The notes below the pieces were generated by a model, which saw nothing but the letters and a program-made list of their open reading frames with translations, did no database searches and was not told the DNA's origin. From assembly GCA_007122815.1 (NCBI GenBank), contig SKSV01000158.1:1-22978 (forward strand): a DNA stretch of 22,978 nt, given 5' to 3'. This document shows positions 5,253 to 12,274 of this stretch, one piece after another (the stretch's first letter is position 1; each line of letters begins with the position of its first letter). The position numbers and the translations under genes were made by a program. The stretch comes from Trueperaceae bacterium. Lineage in GTDB: Bacteria; Deinococcota; Deinococci; Deinococcales; Trueperaceae.

Positions 5253-7659
5253 CAGTGACGGCTCGCGGCCCTTCGGGGTCTCGTGCCAGGCGTCGCCAAG
5301 CCAGCTCCGCCAGGAAGAACGCGAACGCCGCCAAGGCAGGCCAGACCCACACCGGTGACCAGCGCTGAGCGGCCGGCGGGACGTACTGGCTGGCGTCCTC
5401 GATCACCGTGCCGCCCGTGCGCTCCGCCAGCCGCGCGAGCACGGCAGCGCCGTCGACCGGCGCGAACTCCGGGTCCGGGGTGGTCACCTGCCGCCTGGCG
5501 ACGACCTCCTGACCGTCAGCGATCACCATGGAGCCGCCGCTGCCCGCTACCTCCAGTTGCCCGGCGTAGCGACCCGGCGCCACCTGCTGCAGCGCCACCT
5601 GTTGGCCCTGGAAGCGTGCGCTGAGTCGGGCATCGTTGACGTACGCACCGTCGCGCACGGCGTCCACCACCACCTGCAGGCGCGCCCCCTGACGTGAGGT
5701 GGTGACCGTGTAGCGTTCGGGCTGCGCCTGTAGCCAGCGCACGAGGGTGCCGAGCACCCCAGGCAGCTCGGGCCACGCTCCGAACTCGCCTCCCCAGGCG
5801 TTCAGGTCGGTCGTGAGGGCGGCGCTCCTGCCGAGCCCGTGCCTACCCACCGCCAGGAGCGGTTCGGCGTCCTTGCCGACGATCAGCGCCTCCGCCGTCG
5901 GGCGCAAGGTGGTGGAGACGTAGGCGTCTACGCTCGGCAACGCGCCCTCGAACGGGAACAGCGGATGGCGGCGCGCGCTCGGGACGGTCGGCTCGCTCCG
6001 CAGCAGGTCGCGTGTGGCGGTGAGCGCTTCGCTGGTGAAGATCCGCGGTAGCTCTCTGGCGTCGTCGGCGGCGTAGAACCTCCCTCCACCGCCGCGAGCG
6101 AGCGCGCTCAGCTGTTCCGGGTCGGCTTCGCCGATGCCTATGGCGGACGTCGTGATGCCGTCCCTCCGGCCCTCGACTCCCACCTCGAACCAGTCGGGTG
6201 GGGAGCCGCCGCCGAACGGTCCGGTGCCGTCGAAGAGGGAGCCGTCCGACAGCACGATCACGTGCTTTATGGCGGCGTCGACGTCGCGCAGCGCGTCGAG
6301 CGCCAGGCGGTAACCCGGGAGCAAGATGGTACCGCCCTGCGCCTCGATCGAGAGGATGGCGTCGCGCATCTCGAGCTTGCCGCGGTCGGTCGCCGGCCTC
6401 AACTCGAACGCCCAGCGGGTCACCGACGGGTCGCTGAACACGACCAGCCCCACCAGGTCCTCCTGGTACGCGAGGTCGACCACGTCGAGCGCGCCGCGCT
6501 TGGCGACCTCCAGGCGGCTAGGATTGCCCGACACCATCGACATCGAGACGTCGAGCACTATCACCATCGCCACTTGCGGCAGGGTGACGTCGGTGCGCAC
6601 GTCGGAAGCGACGGGCAGAACCTCGTCCAAGGCCGTGCGGTACCAACCGCCCAACCCGAAACCTTCGGGCCCACCGGTCTTGAGAAGGCCGCCGCCCTGG
6701 TCGACGTAGCGCTCGAGCAACTGCAGCGGACCGCTGGAGAATGTGTCCACGGCGCCACGTATCACGATGGCGCCGTAATCTAGCGGCGCACTGATCGCCT
6801 CGGGACCGGCCTCCACCACGTCGATGCGCTGCGCGCGCAGCGCGCGGGCGGTAGCCGGGTCGTTGACCACCAGCACCGGCGCCTCCTCGCTCACCATCAC
6901 CTCGGCGCTCTGACGGTCGTCGCCGGTCGGCTGCGCGAAGTCCACCTCGATCGTCGCGTCGACGCGGAGCACCCCGGTCTCGCCGGCGACCACGTCGAAG
7001 GTCAACGCGTGACGGCCGGCGCTCAACTGCCGGGTGATGGGTGTCGATTCCTCGCCGTCCACCGAGGGGCGCAGGGTGAGTTCGGCGTCGCGGTCGAGCT
7101 CCACGACCGCCAAGGCCTCCAGCGTCGCGCCCGGAGCCGCGCGGTCGGGGAGCTGCAACGCGGTCAGGCGCGCGTTGGGCACGCTCGCGACGTACAGCAC
7201 ATCCACGGCCTGACTCGGGATGGCGCTGGTCAGGTCGCCGCGCGACTCGACGCCGTCGCTCACCAGGACGATACGAGACGGCTCCTCGGCCGCGCCCACC
7301 TGGAGCGCTCGAGCGACGTCGGTCGCTCCCCGGTCGACGACCGTGGGCACGTCGGCGCCCACGCCGCTCACCCGCACCGCTTCGCCGGCGAAGTAGACGG
7401 TGGTCAGCTCATCTCCCCAGGAGCCGAGCGGGAAGTCCCTCGCGGCCTCCAGGGCCGCGTCCCGCACGCTGTCGGAGACGTCCACGAGGAGCATCGTCCG
7501 CTCGCTCGCGCGGGGCAACTGCGGTTGCGCCAGGGCCACGACCAGCAGCCCTAGCGCCAGCGCCCGCCACACCCTGTGCCGCCCCAAGGGTAGGAACGGC
7601 AGGGCCAGCAGGAGGAGCAGGGACCAGGGAGCCGCGAAGAGCTCGCGTAGAGCGTCCAC
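5203..7659 (-). CDS. Large membrane protein with two VWA domains and a split amidotransferase-like domain
   Basis: The protein has 818 residues. Two hydrophobic segments lie at the N terminus (about 11-24 and 31-45) and one near the C terminus (about 769-787). VWA domain 1 (about 55-160) has the MIDAS motif D60-V-S62-D-S64, with T113 and a VSDG at D135. Domain 2 (about 362-550) has D370-V-S372-M-S374, T444 and LSDGS at D472. Around domain 2 lies a fold resembling class I glutamine amidotransferases: PVLVVND and YVDQGGGLLKTGGPEGFG before it, EPLLAVGRHGLGRSAALTTD after it. No Cys-His-Glu triad is seen, so it is probably a binding rather than catalytic fold. Beta-rich linkers lie at about 165-245 and 655-725. 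The GTG start at 7659 has TACCTT 6 nt upstream. Related proteins are annotated as BatA-like or GATase-like membrane VWA proteins; the role is unknown. It is divergent from a histidine kinase. Confidence 0.85.
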   Translation of the reverse strand: MDALRELFAAPWSLLLLLALPFLPLGRHRVWRALALGLLVVALAQPQLPRASERTMLLVDVSDSVRDAALEAARDFPLGSWGDELTTVYFAGEAVRVSGVGADVPTVVDRGATDVARALQVGAAEEPSRIVLVSDGVESRGDLTSAIPSQAVDVLYVASVPNARLTALQLPDRAAPGATLEALAVVELDRDAELTLRPSVDGEESTPITRQLSAGRHALTFDVVAGETGVLRVDATIEVDFAQPTGDDRQSAEVMVSEEAPVLVVNDPATARALRAQRIDVVEAGPEAISAPLDYGAIVIRGAVDTFSSGPLQLLERYVDQGGGLLKTGGPEGFGLGGWYRTALDEVLPVASDVRTDVTLPQVAMVIVLDVSMSMVSGNPSRLEVAKRGALDVVDLAYQEDLVGLVVFSDPSVTRWAFELRPATDRGKLEMRDAILSIEAQGGTILLPGYRLALDALRDVDAAIKHVIVLSDGSLFDGTGPFGGGSPPDWFEVGVEGRRDGITTSAIGIGEADPEQLSALARGGGGRFYAADDARELPRIFTSEALTATRDLLRSEPTVPSARRHPLFPFEGALPSVDAYVSTTLRPTAEALIVGKDAEPLLAVGRHGLGRSAALTTDLNAWGGEFGAWPELPGVLGTLVRWLQAQPERYTVTTSRQGARLQVVVDAVRDGAYVNDARLSARFQGQQVALQQVAPGRYAGQLEVAGSGGSMVIADGQEVVARRQVTTPDPEFAPVDGAAVLARLAERTGGTVIEDASQYVPPAAQRWSPVWVWPALAAFAFFLAELAWRRLARDPEGPRAVTARPSPGSRRASRPQPS

Positions 7660-7665
7660 GAGGTC

Positions 7666-7671
7666 AAGGTA
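7666..7671 (-). promoter_or_regulatory. -10 box (TACCTT) for leaderless VWA gene
   Basis: TACCTT on the minus strand ends 6 nt before the GTG at 7659. It lies where the -35 contact of the divergent kinase promoter would be. Confidence 0.5.
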
Positions 7672-7690
7672 CCGCGCGACGAGCGGCTGC

Positions 7691-7696
7691 TATGAT
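7691..7696 (+). promoter_or_regulatory. -10 box (TATGAT) for leaderless kinase gene
   Basis: TATGAT ends 7 nt before the ATG at 7704, so the in-frame ATG at 7692 is part of the promoter. Confidence 0.6.
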
Positions 7697-7703
7697 GCTC
7701 GCG

Positions 7704-8885
7704 ATGCCCGACACCCGCAGCCCGTACGTGCTGATCGCCATGGCGACCGATGAGCGGGGAACGGGGCTGTCGTCGGTCGTCGAGGGGCTGAACCTGGCGG
7801 TGGAGGTGTTCACCGACGTGGAGAAGCTCCTGTACCACACGCGGGTCGCGGTTCCAGAGGCGCTTGTCATCGAGCACGCCCTGGTCTCGAAGGTCCCCCA
7901 GCTCGATCTCATAGGCCTGCTGCGCCGTCGGCCGTCGTTGGCCGACGTGCCCTTCTTGTACTTGGGGCCCGACAGTGTCGAGCAGAAGGCGCGCATGGTG
8001 GAGCAGGGCATCGACGTCTACGTCACGCTGCCTACTTCGCCTGCCGTCGTCAAGGCGTACCTGCAGCGCCTGCTGGACCGGCGCCAGTCGGAGCGTGGAC
8101 TGCGCGCGGCGCTGGAGCAATCGCGGCGCTTCGAGCAGGCCTACAAGGAATCCGAGCGCGTGAAGGACGACCTGATCCACATGCTCGTGCACGACCTGAA
8201 GAGCCCCATATCCAGCGTCATGGGGTTGCTCGATCACTCGCTGGAGATGCTCAAGAGCGATGGCAAGGAAGACGCCGGACTCGACGAGCTGCTCTCCCTG
8301 GCGCGCAGCGAGTCACAACACCTGCTGAACCTGGCGGCCAACATCCTCGACGTGCGGCGCATGAAGGAAGGGCACATGCCCTACTCGCCGGGGCAGATCG
8401 AGAGCCTCACCGACCTCGCCAAGGAGGCCCTGGGAGACGTTTCGGGTGGTCCACGCGACCGGCACTTCGGCTTCCTCGTCAGGCCAGAGGCCGAGCGCTT
8501 GCAGGCCGACCCCGGCCTGCTGCGGAGGGTGCTCGCGAACCTCATGGCCAACGCCATCAAGCACACCAGGCGCGGTGGGTACATCGACTTCCGGGCCTGG
8601 AAGCAGGACGACGCCTTCGTGCTGTCCGTGCGCGACGACGGTGAGGGGATTCCCGAGGTCGACCAGAAGCGTATCTTCAACGCCTTCGAGCAGTCGCGGC
8701 ACACCGTGCACGACCGCTACGACTCGGGCATGGGTCTGACCTTCTGCAAGCTGGCGGTCGAGAAGCACGGCGGCAAGATCTGGGTGGAGTCGAAGGTCGG
8801 GCGCGGCAGCACCTTCTACTTCACCATCCCCGTCGACGTGGCCTCGCCGGTGGTCGAGGAAGACGTCATGGTGGCCGGTGGCTGA
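7704..8885 (+). CDS. Soluble hybrid histidine kinase with degenerate N-terminal receiver domain
   Basis: The protein has 393 residues and no membrane segment. Residues 6-125 follow the receiver fold (PYVLIAMATDE, ALVIEHALVSK, VPFLYLGPD, GIDVYVTLPTS). The phospho-acceptor Asp position after strand 3 appears to be Glu (E56) or His (H57), and the conserved Lys before Pro is Leu (L109), so it is probably not phosphorylated. A short coiled coil (125-155) leads to the HisKA domain with H163 in LVHDLKSPISSVMG. The ATPase domain has N283 (NLMANAIKHT), G1 box DDGEGIP (311-317) and G2 box SGMGLTFCK. The likely role is a cytosolic sensor kinase whose pseudo-receiver takes protein signals. No cognate response regulator is in the window. 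Its stop overlaps the rnhB start by 8 bp. Confidence 0.9.
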   Translation: MPDTRSPYVLIAMATDERGTGLSSVVEGLNLAVEVFTDVEKLLYHTRVAVPEALVIEHALVSKVPQLDLIGLLRRRPSLADVPFLYLGPDSVEQKARMVEQGIDVYVTLPTSPAVVKAYLQRLLDRRQSERGLRAALEQSRRFEQAYKESERVKDDLIHMLVHDLKSPISSVMGLLDHSLEMLKSDGKEDAGLDELLSLARSESQHLLNLAANILDVRRMKEGHMPYSPGQIESLTDLAKEALGDVSGGPRDRHFGFLVRPEAERLQADPGLLRRVLANLMANAIKHTRRGGYIDFRAWKQDDAFVLSVRDDGEGIPEVDQKRIFNAFEQSRHTVHDRYDSGMGLTFCKLAVEKHGGKIWVESKVGRGSTFYFTIPVDVASPVVEEDVMVAGG

Positions 8886-9702
8886 GCGCCGCGGTGGCGG
8901 CCGGTCACGCGCCGGCAGCGCGAGAGGCAGCGCGAGAGGCGGCGCGAGCAGCCAACAGGGCAGTACCGCGTCGGTGACGGCTCGTTCGGGGCCCAGTTGG
9001 GCTCACGAGGCGGAGCTGTGGGCAGATGGGTACCGCGTCGTCGCCGGGATCGACGAGGCCGGCCGGGGCGCTTGGGCCGGCCCGGTGGTGGTCGCGGTGG
9101 TGCTGCTGCCCGTCACCTGCCATCCCTTCGTGGACTCCAAGACCGTCGGTCCCGAGCGCCGCGAATGGCTGGCTGCGGAGGTGCGCGACAGGGCTCTGGC
9201 ATGGGTGATCAGCGAAGCTAGCTCCAGCGAGGTTGACGCGCTCGGCGTCCTGCGCGCTACCCTCGCAGCGGCTGAGCGGGGCGTGCGGGCCTTGGTGGGT
9301 GGCGTAGAGCCGGTCAGCGAGCTGCGGCGCCGCACCCGTGCCCGGCTCGAGGGGCTCGTCACCGACTACTTGGCCTTGCCTAGCATCGTCTGGGGTGAGT
9401 GGGGCGGACCCACGGGACTGCGCTGTCCCGCCCGCGCCGACCTCGCCTCGTACCAGGTGGCCGCCGCTAGCCTCTTGGCCAAGACACACCGCGACGCCCT
9501 GATGCGCTCGGCGGCTGTACGCTGGCCGATGTACGGGTTCGAGCGGCACAAGGGCTATGGCGCCCCGCTGCATCGCGCGGCACTCGAGCGCTACGGTCCC
9601 TGCCCGCTGCACCGCCGCAGCTTCCGCCCCGTGGCGGCGTCGTCGCCAGGGCTGTTCAGCGAGCCTACGGAGGGTCCCCCTTGCCAGACTCCATCGGTGT
9701 GA
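8878..9702 (+). CDS. rnhB: Ribonuclease HII
   Basis: The 274-residue enzyme cuts the RNA strand of RNA-DNA hybrids and removes single ribonucleotides from DNA. The DEDD metal site is visible: D59-E60 in GIDEAGRGAWAGPVV, D163 in VTDYLALP and D206 in ASLLAKTHRD. DSK (86-88) and the GYGAPLH motif (226-232) are also present. The segment before the third motif is somewhat divergent (PARADLASYQVAAASLLAK). The first ~40 residues are a low-complexity Arg/Gly/Ser tail encoded by three 12-bp repeats and absent from most homologues, so either the tail is real or translation starts later, for example at the GTG at 8974 (V33). The GTG at 8878 is kept because it overlaps the kinase stop, as in a coupled operon. 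The 3' end overlaps ricT by 22 bp. Confidence 0.92.
   Translation: MAERRGGGRSRAGSARGSARGGASSQQGSTASVTARSGPSWAHEAELWADGYRVVAGIDEAGRGAWAGPVVVAVVLLPVTCHPFVDSKTVGPERREWLAAEVRDRALAWVISEASSSEVDALGVLRATLAAAERGVRALVGGVEPVSELRRRTRARLEGLVTDYLALPSIVWGEWGGPTGLRCPARADLASYQVAAASLLAKTHRDALMRSAAVRWPMYGFERHKGYGAPLHRAALERYGPCPLHRRSFRPVAASSPGLFSEPTEGPPCQTPSV
8914..8949 (+). repeat. 12-bp tandem repeat, three units, inside the start of rnhB
   Basis: GGCAGCGCGAGA occurs perfectly at 8914-8925 and 8926-8937 and with two changes at 8938-8949. It encodes GSAR, GSAR and GGAS in the N-terminal tail of RNase HII. Confidence 0.75.
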
Positions 9703-10481
9703 GATTCGATAACGGCCCCAAGCTCCATTACGTCGAGGCTCCACCCCAGCCCCCGGCTGTCGGTACGCGCGGGGTGGTCTCCACGCGCCGCGGCCTGGAG
9801 GTAGCGCTCGTGCGCACCGAGCCGTGCGACTCGGGGCGCACGAGCGGGCACTACGTGCGCGACGCGGACGAGGACGACCTCCAGACGCACGAGCGCCTGC
9901 GCACCAGGGGCGAGGACCTCACCTGGCTCCTGCGCGCCCGCGTGAGGCAGGCGGGCGCGGAGGTCAAGCTCGTCGCCAGCGAGTTCACGCTCGACGAGAG
10001 CCTCCTGGTGGTCTCGTACACCGCCGAGGGGCAGGCCCCCTTGAGGGTCATGGCGCAGGAGATCATGCGCTACACGGACGCTCGCCTCGAGTTCATCAAC
10101 GTCGGCCCCCGAGACCAGGCCCGGATGCTGGGCACCCTCGGGGCGTGCGGCGGTGGCTCTTGCAGCTCGACGTGGCTCCAGTCGTTCAGCGCCGTGTCGA
10201 TCCGCATGGCGCGCGATCAACAGCTGCCGCTGAACCCCGAGAAGATCACCGGCCCGTGTGGGCGGCTGATGTGCTGCTTGCAGTACGAGCACGACATGTA
10301 CCGCGAGCTCCTCAAGGGCATGCCCAAGAAGGGCGTGAAGGCCTGCCACGAAGAGAGTGGCGTGTGTGGGAGGGTCGTGAAGCTCAACCCCTTGGCCCGG
10401 ACCGTCGACCTCCGCACTGAGGAGGGAGCCCATCACGAGTTCGCGGCCGACGAGGTCAAGCGGCAGTTCGGGGGCAGCTGA
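9681..10481 (+). CDS. ricT: PSP1-domain protein RicT (YaaT)
   Basis: The 266-residue protein carries the conserved Cys set of the PSP1/RicT family: C156 and C161 in GACGGGSCSSTW, and C193, C198 and C199 in GPCGRLMCCLQYEHDMY. In Bacillus, RicT forms a complex with RicA and RicF that carries [4Fe-4S] clusters and promotes RNase Y-dependent mRNA processing; RicA and RicF are not in this window. The TTG start at 9681 is supported by GGAGGG at 9669-9674 with six bases between, and it overlaps the end of rnhB by 22 bp. This is one of few clear Shine-Dalgarno sites here, as expected for an internal operon gene. Its end faces holB, which is next to ricT in many Gram-positive genomes but here lies on the opposite strand. 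Confidence 0.92.
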   Translation: MPDSIGVRFDNGPKLHYVEAPPQPPAVGTRGVVSTRRGLEVALVRTEPCDSGRTSGHYVRDADEDDLQTHERLRTRGEDLTWLLRARVRQAGAEVKLVASEFTLDESLLVVSYTAEGQAPLRVMAQEIMRYTDARLEFINVGPRDQARMLGTLGACGGGSCSSTWLQSFSAVSIRMARDQQLPLNPEKITGPCGRLMCCLQYEHDMYRELLKGMPKKGVKACHEESGVCGRVVKLNPLARTVDLRTEEGAHHEFAADEVKRQFGGS

Positions 10482-10516
10482 GGAACCTCGGGGGTGAGCC
10501 CCTGGCAGGCTCCCGC

Positions 10517-11452
10517 TCAGCTTGGGAGTTCACCCGGCCCGTGACGCCAGGCGCTACGCAGCGCCAAAGCGAGCCGCTTGAACACGAGCGCGCGGTGTGC
10601 GTAGGCGGAGCTGGCGGCCTCGGCCTCCTCCAAGGCGGCATCACACGCGAGGTAGGTCGGCGCCCCGCGCGCCCGGGCGCGCTCACGCAGCATGCCGGGC
10701 ACTTCACCAGACTGCCATACCTCGATCAGCGCCTTCAGGCCCTCGAACGTCTCGGCCAGCGAACCGTGGAGCGACGCCTCGAACGCGCTCACCGCGCTCC
10801 TGGCTTCGTCCGAAGCCTCCAAGAGACTCGCAGGCCGACCGAGGCGCAAGGCGGGGTGAGGGTGGAAGCGGCGTACCGTTTCCGCGTCGGCCGGTACGGG
10901 CTTGAAGCGCACCACCGTGCATCGTGATGCGACGGTTGGCAACAGCGTGTCCGGGCCGGGGGCCACCAGCACGATGCGAGCGTGGGAGGGGGGTTCCTCC
11001 AGCGTCTTGAGGAAGGCGTTCGCGGCGCCCTCGCCGAGCTCGTCGGCGCCGTCGATCACGGCGACGCGCACGCGTGCGCTGGGTGCTGAGGCCAGCCAAG
11101 GCCCCAAGGGGTCGTGGTCGCCGCCAGCGCGTGGCACCAGCTGGTCGATGGTGATCGTCGGCCGCCTCGCGGCGCGACCCTCCTTGGTGGTCGTCGCCGC
11201 ACTCACCTCGCGGTAGTCGCGCACCCACCGGAGGCTTCCGTCGGCCTGACGCCAGGCACCGCACTCGGCGCACGATCCGCACGGTTCGTCCCCAGCGGCC
11301 CGGCAGTTCAGCAGCGCCGCGAACCAACGCGCGGCCGCTCGGCGGCCTACCCCGTCGGGTCCCGCGAACAAGAGGGTGCGGGTGCCAGCACGCGCGAGCT
11401 GCCGCAGGGTGTCGAGGGCAGCCTCCTGCGAGACGGGTCTGGGTGGGCTCAT
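10517..11452 (-). CDS. holB: DNA polymerase III delta' subunit
   Basis: The 311-residue protein is a clamp-loader subunit. A P-loop-like sequence is present at 31-38 (GPDGVGRR), with Arg where ATPases have Lys, consistent with the non-hydrolysing delta' role. The zinc module has C50, C58, C61 and C64 (CRAAGDEPCGSCAECG). The motif NAFLKTLEEPP (145-155) and the SRC motif (176-178) match the delta'/gamma family. The C-terminal half is helical and poorly conserved. The ATG at 11452 overlaps the TGA of the metallophosphoesterase gene (ATGA), so the two are coupled. It converges on ricT with 35 bp between the stops; short GC hairpins lie there without a T-run. Confidence 0.93.
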   Translation of the reverse strand: MSPPRPVSQEAALDTLRQLARAGTRTLLFAGPDGVGRRAAARWFAALLNCRAAGDEPCGSCAECGAWRQADGSLRWVRDYREVSAATTTKEGRAARRPTITIDQLVPRAGGDHDPLGPWLASAPSARVRVAVIDGADELGEGAANAFLKTLEEPPSHARIVLVAPGPDTLLPTVASRCTVVRFKPVPADAETVRRFHPHPALRLGRPASLLEASDEARSAVSAFEASLHGSLAETFEGLKALIEVWQSGEVPGMLRERARARGAPTYLACDAALEEAEAASSAYAHRALVFKRLALALRSAWRHGPGELPS

Positions 11453-12210
11453 CGGCCGAGGTTCAGACGCACCGAGAGGCTGGTCGGGTAGCCGGCCGAG
11501 AGGACTGCCTGCTGGACGAGCTCCATGTCGTACTCGACGCGGTAGACGTCGAAGCCCTGCGAGTCGGTGTCGTAGATGCCGTAAGACGCCGAGCTGATAC
11601 CGTCTCGTGGCTGACCGACCGATCCGGGGTTCAGGAAGGCACGCGCCCTAGGCGGCACCCGGTAGTGACCTTGGGCACGCACGAACGTCACCGTGCGCCA
11701 CAAGGTCCCGTCCTCCGTCCTCACCGAAGCGAAGACCTTCGGCACGTGCGTGTGCCCGACCAGACCTACCGGAGCCTCGAGGTACGGGAGGTTGGCTTGG
11801 GCGCTCGAGAGGGTGTTCAGGTACTCGAAGCGGTTCCTGAAGGCCCCGTGAGCGGCCTGCCAACCGTCACCGTGGGCCTCCTCGCGGAGGCTCCCGAGCA
11901 CCTCGACCGCGGCGCTCTCCAGTTGCGGCAGCTGACGCCGGAGTACGTCGACGACCATGGAGTCCTCACGCCGCTCCTCATCCACGTCACCGACCAACAG
12001 ACCAGAGAGCACCGCGTCGTGGTTCCCGAACAGGGCGTGCGCGGGCGCGAGCTGGCGCAGCAACGCCGCGCACTCGTTCGGGAACGGGTAGTAGCCGAAG
12101 AGGTCCCCCAGGAAGAGCGCGTCGTCGTAACCGCGACGCTGCGCGTCCCGCAACACGGCCTCGAAGGCCGGAGCGTTGGAGTGCACGTCGCTGACGACCA
12201 GGAGGCGCAT
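11449..12210 (-). CDS. Calcineurin-like metallophosphoesterase (YfcE/MJ0936-like)
   Basis: The 253-residue protein has the full set of metal ligands of the family: D8 and H10 (SDVHSN), D36 (GDLFGY), N63-H64 (GNHD) and a final VGHTH motif. A stretch RAFLNPGSVGQPRD resembles the NPGS segment of the small YfcE-type phosphodiesterases. It has no signal peptide, so it acts in the cytosol; the substrate cannot be read from the sequence. The open frame continues upstream to 12612, but that part is antisense to the PEGA gene. The ATG at 12210 is chosen because it starts exactly at MRLLVVSDVHSN and has TAGGCT 7 nt upstream. It is the first gene of a two-gene unit with holB, an association that is probably just co-transcription. 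Confidence 0.9.
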   Translation of the reverse strand: MRLLVVSDVHSNAPAFEAVLRDAQRRGYDDALFLGDLFGYYPFPNECAALLRQLAPAHALFGNHDAVLSGLLVGDVDEERREDSMVVDVLRRQLPQLESAAVEVLGSLREEAHGDGWQAAHGAFRNRFEYLNTLSSAQANLPYLEAPVGLVGHTHVPKVFASVRTEDGTLWRTVTFVRAQGHYRVPPRARAFLNPGSVGQPRDGISSASYGIYDTDSQGFDVYRVEYDMELVQQAVLSAGYPTSLSVRLNLGR

Positions 12211-12217
12211 CGAGTCC

Positions 12218-12223
12218 AGCCTA
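12218..12223 (-). promoter_or_regulatory. -10 box (TAGGCT) for leaderless metallophosphoesterase-holB unit
   Basis: GGTAGGCT on the minus strand ends 7 nt before the ATG at 12210. Confidence 0.6.
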
Positions 12224-12260
12224 CCACCGCCCTTGCGAGCGGCTGTCCCGCGCCCACGGC

Positions 12261-12266
12261 TATACT
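12261..12266 (+). promoter_or_regulatory. -10 box (TATACT) for leaderless PEGA gene
   Basis: TATACT ends 8 nt before the ATG at 12275. It is divergent from the metallophosphoesterase promoter in a 64-bp gap. Confidence 0.6.
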
Positions 12267-12274
12267 GACGGACG

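Noticed and set aside
10482..10516. Intrinsic terminator between ricT and holB
   Set aside because: Short hairpins (GGGG/CCCC, and CTCCC/GGGAG) can be drawn, but none is followed by a T-run on either strand.
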